A DNA stretch of 64,000 nt from Planctomycetota bacterium (GTDB taxonomy: Bacteria; Planctomycetota; SZUA-567; H5-PLA8): assembly GCA_015075375.1 (NCBI GenBank), contig JABTUM010000004.1:659838-723837 (forward strand), read 5' to 3'. The notes under the pieces were generated by a model. That model made no database searches, was not told where the DNA came from, and saw only the letters and a list, made by a program, of their open reading frames with translations. Both the position numbers and the translations under genes were made by a program. Below are positions 1-8,460 of this stretch, one piece after another (positions within the stretch are counted from its first letter, which is position 1; each line of letters starts with the position of its first letter).

Positions 1-307
1 CGCACGCGCTGGGCAGGGTGACGATGCGCACGACGCCGCGGCTGGCTCCACGGAGTTCTTCGGCAACGCCTTGCGCTTCATTCAGCGCACTGAGCACCTG
101 CTCGGCGTAAGGCAGAAAGACCTCCCCTTCGCGCGTCAGTTCCGCTCCGCGAGGGAGCCGCTTGAGGAGCTTTAAGTTCAGTTGAGCTTCCAGTTTACGG
201 ATCTGCTGGCTGAGCGCCGGCTGGGCCACGTGGCAATTCTTGGCGGCCCGGGTGAAATTTCGGATTTTGGCTACTTCAATGAAGTAGCGTAACTGGTTGA
301 GGTCCAT
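1..307 (-). CDS. LysR-family transcriptional regulator, N-terminal part (truncated by window edge)
   Basis: The reading frame opens at an ATG whose complement is at 305-307 and runs without a stop to base 1. The first 60 residues are a typical LysR winged helix-turn-helix, starting MDLNQLRYFIEVA, with AARAA-like spacing and the recognition helix around QPALSQQIRKLE. About 102 residues are visible; the effector-binding domain lies outside the window. The gene is divergent from the pyruvate:ferredoxin oxidoreductase genes with about 205 bp between starts, the usual arrangement for a LysR protein that controls its neighbour. That regulatory link is inference; the family call is firm. Confidence 0.9.
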   Translation of the reverse strand, partial: MDLNQLRYFIEVAKIRNFTRAAKNCHVAQPALSQQIRKLEAQLNLKLLKRLPRGAELTREGEVFLPYAEQVLSALNEAQGVAEELRGASRGVVRIVTLPSAC

Positions 308-402
308 GGAGTTAATCTCCCATAAGCAAAAAATATGGCAGCGATTCAAACCATATAGTGTACGCCCCTTCTAAACAAGGTACCCTTTTAACAGGCAAAG
401 AG

Positions 403-442
403 TTAGGTCGGCGAACAAGCCTCCAGACCTAAAGTGACCTAA
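403..442. promoter_or_regulatory. Candidate LysR operator: three copies of TTAGGTC/GACCTAA
   Basis: TTAGGTC at 403-409 is followed by its reverse complement GACCTAA at 426-432 and again at 436-442. The two direct copies are spaced exactly 10 bp, about one helical turn. The cluster lies 70-110 bp upstream of the oxidoreductase start and 95-135 bp upstream of the LysR start, where an autoregulatory LysR site is expected. The repeats are seen directly; the role is inferred. Confidence 0.5.
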
Positions 443-512
443 GTCAGGATACTAGCGGTGCGTGGGCCACGCGCGCCGCAGGACCGCCATCGAGACACTA
501 AGGGGAATCAGC

Positions 513-2492
513 ATGTCGAACGAACCCAACAAGTCCGAATTCCCATATCCGGGCATTCCGACGACGGGCGACGGCGCGGCGACGGTCGTATGGGTCGAAA
601 CGCACGTCTGCCAAGGCGCCTGCGCGTATCCGATCACCAGTTCAACGACGATGGGCGGCGGCTTTCAATTGGCCGTGGCGAACGGGCTCAAGAACCTGTG
701 GGGCGAAACGCTCGCCTTTATCGAACCGGAAAGCGAACACTCCAGCGCCTCGTCCTGCGAAGGCTTCGCGGTCGCCGGCGGCCGGGTGACGAACTTCACC
801 TCGGGCCAAGGCCTGATCCTGATGAAAGAAGTTTTGTACACGATCAGCGGCAAGCGCCTGCCGATCGTCTTCCACATCGGCGCACGCGCGCTGACCAGCC
901 AAGGCTTGAACGTGCATGCAGGCCACGACGACGTGATGGGCGTCGCCGACACGGGCTGGGGCATCGTCTTCGCCAAGAACGCCCAGGAATCCGGCGACCT
1001 CGCGCTGATCACCCGCCGCGCCGCCGAGGCCAGCGAAACGCCCTTCCTGAACGTGCAGGACGGCTTCCTCACGACGCACACCGTCGAGAACGTGCGCCTG
1101 CCCGAGAAGGACTTCATGAAGGAATACGTCGGCGATCCGAACAAGAAGCTGCGCAACCTGATGGACCCCGACAGCCCCGTGATGTCCGGCGTGGTGCAGA
1201 ACCAGGACAGCTACATGAAGGGCAAGATTGCGCAGCGCTACTTCTACGCGCGCGTGCCCAATGCCCTGAGCGAAGCGTTCGAAGAGTTCTACCGCCTTAC
1301 CGGCCGGCGCTACGACTTCATCGAGTGCTACAAGATGGACGACGCCGAATACGCGCTCGTCGCGATGGGCGGTCTGGCAGAGACGGCCATGGCCACGGTG
1401 GATTGGATCCGCGAAGAGAAGAAGGTCAAGGTTGGCGTGGTGCACGTCACCAGCTACCGGCCCTTCCCCGACAAGCAGCTCCTCGCGGCGCTCAAGAACA
1501 TGAAGGGCGTGACGGTGCTGGAACGCATGGACGATCCGCTTGCGCCCAGCAACCCGCTCACGCGCGACCTCAAGGCCGCCTTCTGCGACGCGGTCGCGGG
1601 GCTGAACCACATGCCGAAGGTCGAGCGCATTCCGCCGATCTTCAGCGTCTCGGCAGGCTTGGGCAGCCGCGATTGCCGCCCCGGCCACTTCTGGGCCGCC
1701 GTGCAGAACATGATGGCTCCGAAGCCGAAGCACTACTACGTACTGGGCATCAAGCATCCGCTGGCGCTGGACATCAGCGACGACCCGGACGTCCGGCCGG
1801 AAGGCGCGTTCTCGATGCGCGGGCATTCGGTTGGCGGTTTCGGCTCGGTGACGACGAACAAGGTCATCGCGACCATCGCCGGCGAGACCTTCGGCATGGA
1901 CGTGCAGGCCTATCCGAAGTACGGCAGCGAAAAGAAGGGCCTCCCGACCACCTATTACCTCACCATCGCCAAAGACCACGTCCGCACGCACTGCGAACTG
2001 GAAAACATCGAACTGGTGGTCGTCAACGACATCAACGCCTTCGTCAGCGGGAATCCGCTGATGGGCATCGCCGACCATGGCGCGGTTTTCATGCAGTCGG
2101 ACAAGGAGACGCCTGAATTGGTCTGGGCGGGCATCCCTGCGTACGCGAAAGAGGTCATTCGCGAGAAGCGTGTGCGGGTCTACTACATGGACATGGTCAA
2201 GGTCGCGCGCGAAGTCTGTTCGATCCCGGACTTGCTGATGCGCATGCAGGGCGTGGTGCTGGTCGGAACGTTCATGAAGATCACGCCCTTCCAGAAGCGC
2301 ATGGGGCTGTCCGACGAGCAGGTTTTCGCCGGCATCGAGAAGGTCGTGCGCAAATACTGGGGCAAGCGCGGCGACAAGGTCGTGGCCGAAAACATGGCGG
2401 CGATCACGCGTGGCTTCAAGGAGTTCCTCGAAATCCCCCGCGCCGTGATCGGGGAAAACACCGTGCAGGCCGCGTCCGCGGGCGGGAACTGA
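513..2492 (+). CDS. Pyruvate:ferredoxin oxidoreductase-type 2-oxoacid oxidoreductase, alpha-gamma (domains I-III) subunit
   Basis: The 659-residue protein aligns by eye with the N-terminal half of NifJ-type pyruvate:ferredoxin oxidoreductase. It has the pyrimidine-domain motif CAYPITSSTTM (about residues 37-47), a Glu in ESE (E75) where the TPP-activating glutamate lies, and Arg125 in the GARAL context where the substrate carboxylate is bound. The transketolase-C-like domain II follows, and the gamma domain covers about residues 400-650. The ATG at 513 is chosen because AGGGG sits 7 bases upstream; an in-frame start at 462 lacks this. Together with the next gene it should oxidise a 2-oxoacid, most likely pyruvate, with CoA to acyl-CoA, CO2 and reduced ferredoxin in the cytoplasm. 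Substrate identity is inferred from overall similarity. Confidence 0.85.
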   Translation: MSNEPNKSEFPYPGIPTTGDGAATVVWVETHVCQGACAYPITSSTTMGGGFQLAVANGLKNLWGETLAFIEPESEHSSASSCEGFAVAGGRVTNFTSGQGLILMKEVLYTISGKRLPIVFHIGARALTSQGLNVHAGHDDVMGVADTGWGIVFAKNAQESGDLALITRRAAEASETPFLNVQDGFLTTHTVENVRLPEKDFMKEYVGDPNKKLRNLMDPDSPVMSGVVQNQDSYMKGKIAQRYFYARVPNALSEAFEEFYRLTGRRYDFIECYKMDDAEYALVAMGGLAETAMATVDWIREEKKVKVGVVHVTSYRPFPDKQLLAALKNMKGVTVLERMDDPLAPSNPLTRDLKAAFCDAVAGLNHMPKVERIPPIFSVSAGLGSRDCRPGHFWAAVQNMMAPKPKHYYVLGIKHPLALDISDDPDVRPEGAFSMRGHSVGGFGSVTTNKVIATIAGETFGMDVQAYPKYGSEKKGLPTTYYLTIAKDHVRTHCELENIELVVVNDINAFVSGNPLMGIADHGAVFMQSDKETPELVWAGIPAYAKEVIREKRVRVYYMDMVKVAREVCSIPDLLMRMQGVVLVGTFMKITPFQKRMGLSDEQVFAGIEKVVRKYWGKRGDKVVAENMAAITRGFKEFLEIPRAVIGENTVQAASAGGN

Positions 2493-2551
2493 GCGTAGAA
2501 CGGCTTACGCGTTTGAATCGTGTCTCTAAGCCATAGGAAAAGGAAGCACCC

Positions 2552-4153
2552 ATGATTGACTCCGCGAAACCCACTCAAGCCGTCAAGGAAGCGCCGCATC
2601 ACCTCGATGAGTCCGTGCTCGATGTGGCCGACTTCAACGAGCGTGTCATTACCGCGTACGAACGCGGCGTTGCCGAGTTGGAACTTGAAGCCGACCGCGA
2701 CCTTTCGCGCAGCTTGATTCCCGCCGGCACCGGCGTGATGCGCGACTTCTCCTACATCGCCCCCGAAATTCCGGAGTTCATCCCGGAAAACTGCGTGGCC
2801 TGTATGGAATGCGTCGTCGAGTGCCCGGATACGGCCATCCTCGGCAAGGTGGTCAAGAACCCGGCGCTTGAGGCCGAGTTGAGCGGAATTACCGATCCCG
2901 ATTACCGCGCGCACGTGGCCAAGCAGTTCACCAAGACGCAAAAGTTCCACGTCACGTACGAGAAGCAGAAGAAAGAGCCGGGGCTCTTCGGCATCTTCAT
3001 CGACCCGACGAAGTGCAAGGGCTGCGCCGAGTGCGTCGAAGTCTGCGGCAGCCACGCGGCGCTGAAGATGGTCAAGAAGACCGACGAAAACCTTGAGACC
3101 TACCGCAAGGACTGGCAGGTTTACAAGAAGCTGCCGGATACGCCGATGGAGTACGTCAACGAGCGCATCGTCACCGACCTGATGCTCGTCGAAAAGGCGC
3201 TCTTATACGTCGGCGGCGCCGGTTCCTGCGCGGGCTGCGGCGAAGCGACAGCGTTGCGCATGATGCTGGCCGCCACCGCCTTCCAGGCCGGCAAGGAAAA
3301 CATCGGGCTCGTCGCCTCCACGGGCTGCAATACGGTGTACACCAGCACCTATCCGTACAACCCGTACTTGGTGCCGTGGACCAACAGCCTCTTCGAGAAC
3401 GGCCCCGCCGACGCCATGGGCGTCCGCGCGCGCTGGAACCAGAAGGGCTGGAATAATAAGCGCCTCTGGGTCATCGGCGGCGACGGAGCGATGAACGACA
3501 TCGGCTTCCAATCGCTCTCCCGCATGCTCGCCAGCGGCATGGATATCAAGGTCCTGGTGCTGGATACGCAGGTCTACAGCAACACCGGTGGCCAGGCGTC
3601 GACCAGCACGTACACCGGCCAGGAAACCAAGATGTCGGCGCACGGCAAGGCGCAGGGCGGCAAGACCGAACGCCGCAAGGAACTCGCCACCATCTGCATG
3701 ATGCATCCCGAAACGCTGGTCGCTCAGACTACCTGTGCGCACATCAATCACTTCTACAAAGCGGTGATGGCGGCCAACGAGTTCGACGGCCCAGCGGTGA
3801 TCAACGTCTACACGACCTGCCAGCCCGAACACGGCGTCGCGGACAACATGGCCGGCCACCAGGCCAAGCTGGCCGTCGAATCCCGCGCCTTCCCCCTGAT
3901 CATGTACGATCCGCGCAAGGGCGAACGCATGAAGGAACGTCTCTCGCTGGCCGGAAACCCGGCGATGAAGGACGACTGGTACTTGAATCCCAAGACCAAG
4001 GAACCCGTCGACTTCACCTACTTTGCGCGCACCGAAGGCCGCTTTGCCAAGCACTTCGACAAGGAAGGCAATCCTTCCGAAACGCTGCTCGCGTCTCAAG
4101 CCGACCGTCTGAAGAACTGGCACATGCTGCAGGAACTGGCTGGCTTGCGCTAA
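2552..4153 (+). CDS. Pyruvate:ferredoxin oxidoreductase-type beta subunit with two 4Fe-4S ferredoxin motifs
   Basis: The 533-residue protein corresponds to NifJ domains V and VI. Two ferredoxin clusters are seen: C81-C84-C87-C91 and C155-C158-C161-C165. The TPP domain has C226 and C229 in CAGCGEA plus C423, matching the ligands of the proximal cluster. The GDG at 310-312 and N345 in NTGGQ form the TPP-Mg motif. The start follows AGGAAG by several bases, 59 bp after the upstream subunit, so the two are co-transcribed. Their summed length (1192) is close to a single-chain NifJ (about 1170), so this looks like one enzyme encoded in two pieces. The cysteine after the second cluster is followed by Gly rather than Pro. 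Confidence 0.88.
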   Translation: MIDSAKPTQAVKEAPHHLDESVLDVADFNERVITAYERGVAELELEADRDLSRSLIPAGTGVMRDFSYIAPEIPEFIPENCVACMECVVECPDTAILGKVVKNPALEAELSGITDPDYRAHVAKQFTKTQKFHVTYEKQKKEPGLFGIFIDPTKCKGCAECVEVCGSHAALKMVKKTDENLETYRKDWQVYKKLPDTPMEYVNERIVTDLMLVEKALLYVGGAGSCAGCGEATALRMMLAATAFQAGKENIGLVASTGCNTVYTSTYPYNPYLVPWTNSLFENGPADAMGVRARWNQKGWNNKRLWVIGGDGAMNDIGFQSLSRMLASGMDIKVLVLDTQVYSNTGGQASTSTYTGQETKMSAHGKAQGGKTERRKELATICMMHPETLVAQTTCAHINHFYKAVMAANEFDGPAVINVYTTCQPEHGVADNMAGHQAKLAVESRAFPLIMYDPRKGERMKERLSLAGNPAMKDDWYLNPKTKEPVDFTYFARTEGRFAKHFDKEGNPSETLLASQADRLKNWHMLQELAGLR

Positions 4154-4186
4154 ACGCAGTCGAGTCAGACCGCACCTCGCCTTACC

Positions 4187-4226
4187 GCTCCCCATCCCGT
4201 AGCCCGGGATGGGGAGCTTTGTTTTG
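4187..4226 (+). terminator. Rho-independent terminator after the oxidoreductase operon
   Basis: A perfect 12-bp stem (4187-4198 with 4206-4217, arms GCTCCCCATCCC and GGGATGGGGAGC) closes a 7-base loop and is followed by TTTGTTTTG. It lies 34 bp after the stop of the beta subunit. Confidence 0.88.
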
Positions 4227-4300
4227 CGCGTTGAGTATTTGGGCACGAAACGCGCGACGGGCTTTCCAATAGCGCAATCCGGCCGGCCGAAAGCGGCAAA

Positions 4301-5053
4301 CTAGCGAACGAGGCCGAGCTTTAAAAATGCTTCGGCGATGGCGACATCTTCGGGTCGCGTGATCTTGAGGTTGGTGCTGCTGGATTCGATCAGCGCGATG
4401 GGCTGGCGGAAGCGTTCGCAGACGGCGGCGTCGTCGGTGACTTCCACGTTGGGGGCCTGCTTCTGGAGCCGCTCGGCGAGGTCGAGGATGAGCGCGCGCC
4501 GGAAAATCTGCGGGGTCTGAGCCTGCCAGAGTCCCGCGCGCGGTACGGTCTCGGAGGAGACCGGAGGCGCGTCCGAGTTCGAATGCCGCGCCGTTTCCTT
4601 CTTCAGCGTATCGCGCACGGGCATGGCCAGGATCGCGGCGCCCAAACGCGCCGCGGCGTCGAGCGCCTGCCGGATCGCCTCCGGCGGCGGGAACGGCCGC
4701 GCGGCATCGTGGATCAAGACCAGTTCGGCGTCTTGCGCCGTCGCGCGCAAGCCGTTGCGCACGCTGTCTTGGCGGCGCGCGCCGCCGTCGGCAAAGACCA
4801 CCTCGATGCGCTTGGGCAGCTTGGCGAGCTTCACGGCCGACTGCGCGCGGCGGCGGTCTTCGGGGCGCGTGACGACCACGAGTTGCTCAAGCCCCGGCAC
4901 TCGCGCGAGCGCCAAGGCGGTCCAGGCAAGGATCGGCTTTCCGCGCAACTTCAGGTACGGCTTGCGAACCTTCCCGCCCATGCGCGAACTGGAACCCGCC
5001 GCGACGACGACGGCGGCGCAGGGACGCGCAGCGGAGTTCGTGGACTGGATCAC
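4301..5053 (-). CDS. ispD: 2-C-methyl-D-erythritol 4-phosphate cytidylyltransferase
   Basis: This 250-residue protein makes CDP-methylerythritol from MEP and CTP in the non-mevalonate isoprenoid pathway. It has the nucleotidyltransferase start VVVAAGSSSRMGG followed by KPYLKL (the CTP-binding loop), LIHDAARPF in the middle, and VTDDAAVCE near residue 205, all IspD hallmarks. The length matches the family. The start codon is GTG at 5053, only 9 bp after the stop of lysA, with a weak ribosome site, so translation probably depends on lysA read-through. No domain fusion with IspF is present. Confidence 0.92.
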   Translation of the reverse strand: MIQSTNSAARPCAAVVVAAGSSSRMGGKVRKPYLKLRGKPILAWTALALARVPGLEQLVVVTRPEDRRRAQSAVKLAKLPKRIEVVFADGGARRQDSVRNGLRATAQDAELVLIHDAARPFPPPEAIRQALDAAARLGAAILAMPVRDTLKKETARHSNSDAPPVSSETVPRAGLWQAQTPQIFRRALILDLAERLQKQAPNVEVTDDAAVCERFRQPIALIESSSTNLKITRPEDVAIAEAFLKLGLVR

Positions 5054-5062
5054 GAGCCGCGC

Positions 5063-6376
5063 TTAGAGCAGATCCTGCGGCACGCTTTCGCGCGCGAGCA
5101 GTTCTTCGACCGTCTGGCGGCGGTTGACGACGTAGTGCGCTCCGCCTTTGACGATCACTTCCGGCACGAACGGACGCGTGTTGTAGTTGCCCGCCATGAC
5201 GAAGCCGTAGGCTCCGGCGCTGTATACGGCCAGCAGATCGCCGCGCGCCAAGCCCTTGGGCAGCGCGCGATCCTTGGCCAGGAAGTCGCCGCTTTCGCAG
5301 ATGGGCCCCACCACGTCGCTGACGGCGTACGCTTCGCCCTCGGCGGGCTTGCCTCCGCGCGTAGGCGGCAATTCCGAGGCCTCGACGGGCCAGATCTCGT
5401 GAAACGCGCCGTACAGCGTCGGGCGCGCCAGATCGTTCATCCCCGCATCGACGATCAGGAAGCGCTTGTTGCCGCTCTCCTTCACGTAAGTCACGCGCGT
5501 CAGCAGGATGCCGGCGTTGCCACAGATGAAGCGGCCGGGTTCGAGCACCAGCGTGCAGCCGCTGTCCTTCACCATCGGCACGATCACTTCGGCGAACTTC
5601 GCCGCCGGTTGTGCCTTGCGGTCGGCGTAGTAAATCCCGAAGCCGCCGCCGCTGTTGAGGTACTGGATCGGCACATCCTTGCCGCGGTGCGTCTTGATGA
5701 AACTCACCACCTTCGTCAGCGATTCCTGGTACGGCGTCACATCGGTGATCTGGCTTCCGATGTGGGCGTGGATCCCGGTGACGCGAACGTGCGCGTGTTT
5801 CTTGGCCGCGCTGATAATGCCGCTGGCGCGTTCCAGATCGACGCCAAACTTGTTCTCTTTTTTGCCCGTCGTGATGTACGCGTGCGTCTTGGGGTCCACG
5901 TCGGGGTTCACCCGCAGGGCCACGCGAGCGGGCTCTTTCATGTCGCCTTCGGCCTTGAGTTGCCCGGCGAGACGGTCGATGTTCTCCAGTTCGGCTTCGG
6001 ACTCGACGTTGAACATCAGGATCCCGGCGCGCAGCGCCTGGACGAGTTCGGCATCGCCTTTGCCCACGCCCGCGAAGACGACCTTCTTCATGTCCGCGCC
6101 GATCTTCTGTACGCGGGCCAGTTCACCGCCGCTGACGACGTCGAAGCCCGTGCCGGCGTGTTCGAGAATGGCGAGCACGCCCAAGCTGCTGTTGGCTTTG
6201 ACCGAATAGCAGATCAGGTGCGGGACTTCCGCAAAGGCCTTGTCGATCTTGGTGTAATGGTCGAGCAGCGTCTCGCGGGAGTAGACATACGCGGGCGTGC
6301 CGACTTCCTCGGCGATCTTGCGCGCGGGAACGTCCTCGGCGTAAAGCGTTCCATCCTTGTACTTAAAGCTGTCCAT
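5063..6376 (-). CDS. lysA: Diaminopimelate decarboxylase
   Basis: The 437-residue fold-III PLP enzyme performs the last step of lysine synthesis, meso-diaminopimelate to lysine. K60 in YSVKAN is the PLP lysine. HIGSQI, EPGRFICG and the CESGD catalytic-cysteine motif of the second subunit's active site are all present. The start ATG has GAGG about 9 bases upstream. It is the first gene of a two-gene operon with ispD. The hairpin upstream at 6407-6434 terminates the preceding gene, so lysA needs its own promoter, which I cannot place. Confidence 0.94.
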   Translation of the reverse strand: MDSFKYKDGTLYAEDVPARKIAEEVGTPAYVYSRETLLDHYTKIDKAFAEVPHLICYSVKANSSLGVLAILEHAGTGFDVVSGGELARVQKIGADMKKVVFAGVGKGDAELVQALRAGILMFNVESEAELENIDRLAGQLKAEGDMKEPARVALRVNPDVDPKTHAYITTGKKENKFGVDLERASGIISAAKKHAHVRVTGIHAHIGSQITDVTPYQESLTKVVSFIKTHRGKDVPIQYLNSGGGFGIYYADRKAQPAAKFAEVIVPMVKDSGCTLVLEPGRFICGNAGILLTRVTYVKESGNKRFLIVDAGMNDLARPTLYGAFHEIWPVEASELPPTRGGKPAEGEAYAVSDVVGPICESGDFLAKDRALPKGLARGDLLAVYSAGAYGFVMAGNYNTRPFVPEVIVKGGAHYVVNRRQTVEELLARESVPQDLL

Positions 6377-6406
6377 GGCAGGCGGCCTCGATTCGCGGGT
6401 GGCGTG

Positions 6407-6434
6407 AAAAGGGCCGGGAGTCGCCTCCCGGCCC
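6407..6434 (-). terminator. Rho-independent terminator of the 6487-7440 gene
   Basis: A perfect 10-bp GC stem (6411-6420 with 6425-6434) has a 4-base loop and is followed on the minus strand by TTTTCAC. It lies between the stop of the upstream minus-strand gene and lysA. Confidence 0.8.
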
Positions 6435-6486
6435 GCGCCCTTAATGATGCCTGAGGGTCAAGCGCCGCGCAAGTGCGGGGGGAGGG

Positions 6487-7440
6487 CTACAACTCCCTCA
6501 CGAACCACGCCACCCGCCCGTCCCGCTGCGCGCGGTCGAAACGCCGCCCGGCCTCCCGCGCCACCATGCGCGGCGCTTCCCGCGTAAGCCGGAACCCGAA
6601 ACGCCGCGGCAGATCGGTGTACAGACTCCTCGGCGGATGCCAGTACCGCGAGAAGCGCTTCAACACGTTACTCGACGAAACCGTATGATAGAAGACCTTT
6701 CGTACGCCGAGTTCATTGCGTATGAAAAGAAGCGTGGCCAAGAGCATCGCCTCGTCCCATATCCGCTCGTGCGGCCGGATGACTTGCTCGTAGTAGCGTT
6801 CCAGTTCGCGCCGGTTCAGATCCGAGACCCACGTGGTCTTGCCGCCGCTGCGCCAGACTTCCCGAGTCATTGGCCCCTGATGCGCGCGCTCGGTTCTGAC
6901 TTCCCGAATCCAGTCATTCTGCACCTCTTCGATCAGCGCCTCGTCATCGGCCAATTCCACATCCAGGCGCGACCAAGCCAGAACCGGCAGGTCCTGCTCG
7001 TCGCTGAAATGGCTGTACGTCGACACTTTGCGTTCGGGCCCCACCAGCTCGCGGCAGAAGATTTCATGCGCCCGGTTGAGGCAGAGCATCAGAACCAGGT
7101 TGTGTCCGCGCCGCGAAATCTGCTCGCACCAGCGCACGCTGCGTTTCCGGTAAAGCCCGTGCCGGCAGAAGGTGAGCATATAGGTCTGGTAGCGTGAGGG
7201 CCACCAGGCACGCCAGTCCAGCTCGGTGACGATTCCGCTCCCGCAGCGCGCCAGAATCTCGCGAGCCGGCGCTTTCTGGAGCAAACCCGCTTCCGGGCCT
7301 CTCTTGAGTTCGGCGATCTTGCGCCCGCCGTGGCTGGCCCAGGCGAGCAGTTCCAGCGCGTAGCGATCGCGAAAATAGTGAAAGACCTGCCGCGGCTGCG
7401 GCAGGGTCTGGAGAATCTCGTCCACTTGCGCATGTTTCAT
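6487..7440 (-). CDS. Uncharacterised protein, 317 residues
   Basis: I do not recognise the family. The protein is soluble in character, with no signal peptide or membrane segment. It is rich in Arg, Trp and Tyr and appears mostly helical. A central acidic stretch (DVELADDEALIEEVQNDW) precedes a segment rich in RRELERYYEQ; the C-terminus is strongly basic. The start at 7440 (MKHAQVDEIL) is preferred over one 30 bases upstream because AGGGG lies 7 bases before it. The gene stands alone, 319 bp from its upstream neighbour, with its own strong terminator, so it is probably a separate transcript. The codon choice resembles neighbouring genes, supporting a real gene. Confidence 0.7.
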   Translation of the reverse strand: MKHAQVDEILQTLPQPRQVFHYFRDRYALELLAWASHGGRKIAELKRGPEAGLLQKAPAREILARCGSGIVTELDWRAWWPSRYQTYMLTFCRHGLYRKRSVRWCEQISRRGHNLVLMLCLNRAHEIFCRELVGPERKVSTYSHFSDEQDLPVLAWSRLDVELADDEALIEEVQNDWIREVRTERAHQGPMTREVWRSGGKTTWVSDLNRRELERYYEQVIRPHERIWDEAMLLATLLFIRNELGVRKVFYHTVSSSNVLKRFSRYWHPPRSLYTDLPRRFGFRLTREAPRMVAREAGRRFDRAQRDGRVAWFVREL

Positions 7441-7759
7441 GACGCGGCCCCTGCGAAGGCATAGGTCCACCTCTCGCTTCGCCGCCGGTGAGCGGACAAA
7501 GCGCTTCGGAATCCGGAGCGCGTACGCGCCGGATGGCGGCCCACTTGGGCCTAATCGAGAGAAGAAAAGGTCGCCGGCTTGCCCGGAATGGGCAGAGCCG
7601 CGCTCAGTTCAGCGCAAACGCCAAACTGAGCCGGGGCCAGGGAGGAAGTGGGGCGTTGCAGAATCGCATGGCCAGGGCCCTTAAAAAGATGAGCGCGGCC
7701 ATGCTCAAACGGCCGCACCGCACAACTAACCCCACGCGGAGAGAAAATGCAAATCGGAA
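7441..7759. other. Gene-free stretch between two minus-strand genes
   Basis: No convincing reading frame is seen in these 319 bases. Short frames on both strands lack ribosome sites and family-like sequence. It should hold the promoter of the 6487-7440 gene, but I cannot point to clear -35/-10 boxes. The only structure seen is the weak hairpin listed at 7683-7707. Confidence 0.5.
7683..7707 (-). terminator. Weak putative terminator of the 7760-8365 gene
   Basis: On the minus strand TGAGC and GCTCA (7703-7707 with 7690-7694) form a short stem followed by TCTTTTT. The stem is only 5 bp, so this is tentative. Confidence 0.35.
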
Positions 7760-8365
7760 CTACATCCCCGGATCGTCCTCGTATGCCGAGCCCATCCGGC
7801 ACAGTTCGTCGAGGATCTCCGCGAAGAGTTCGAACAGCTTCTGCAGGCGGCTCAGGTCAGTGATTACCCCGGTCGTCGAGAAGTACAGCTCATCCACTCC
7901 TTCCGGGAAGTCGCGCCCGAACCATCCGTCGTCGTCTTTCACTTCGAAGTGGATGCCCGGCTGCGTCTCGATCAGACTCTTGATCCGCTCCGAAGCCAGC
8001 AACTCGCGCACGCGCTCTTCGCAGTTGGCTTGAATTACGAATTCGTCGTCGAAGAAGCCGTCGCCGATCTCGATATCCTGCATCCCAAAGAGCTTCCCGA
8101 GCCCGGTGAAGATCGAACGCCGGTAGAAGGTGAAGCGAAAGCCGTCGGCGTTTACGTACGGCGCACGAATGCGCGTGTAGGTGGTCGAGGAATCCTTCGA
8201 GGAGACGGTGTAGGTGTCGAGCGTGATCGTCCACTGGCGGTAGCGCGCTTCGACCTGGTCGCCGTTCCAGAAGCCGCCGTCCACGTACTCGGCCCCGATC
8301 CGCTCGCAAAGCTGCCGCCATACCTCTTCCCGGCTGGGACCGAACCATTCGCGCAACAGACCCAT
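7760..8365 (-). CDS. DUF3137-like cytoplasmic protein
   Basis: The 201-residue protein has the middle signature RSIFTGLGKLFG followed by GDGFFDDEFVIQAN and a LLASERIKSLIE segment. That resembles DUF3137-type proteins, in which a membrane or zinc-ribbon part often precedes this domain; here only the soluble domain is present. The function of such proteins is not known. The start at 8365 is chosen because GGAGG lies 8 bases upstream; a longer frame to 8509 has no ribosome site and overlaps the neighbour. It is the last member of a minus-strand set beginning with the BatA-like gene at 11835. Confidence 0.68.
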   Translation of the reverse strand: MGLLREWFGPSREEVWRQLCERIGAEYVDGGFWNGDQVEARYRQWTITLDTYTVSSKDSSTTYTRIRAPYVNADGFRFTFYRRSIFTGLGKLFGMQDIEIGDGFFDDEFVIQANCEERVRELLASERIKSLIETQPGIHFEVKDDDGWFGRDFPEGVDELYFSTTGVITDLSRLQKLFELFAEILDELCRMGSAYEDDPGM

Positions 8366-8460
8366 CTGCAGATCCTCCGCATTCCCGTTGGGTTGGAATC
8401 GGAGCAGATATTGCGCGCGGCAGGGCGAACCTTTCGGAAAACTCCGGAGCGCCTCGGCGT

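Noticed and set aside
642..2078. Long minus-strand open frame (478 residues) opposite the oxidoreductase alpha gene
   Set aside because: It lies entirely antisense to a clear PFOR gene, is His/Arg/Val biased without family motifs, and is the typical shadow of a GC-rich gene.
4583..6454. Plus-strand open frame of 623 residues across ispD and lysA
   Set aside because: It runs opposite to two well recognised genes and has no motifs, ribosome site or plausible composition.
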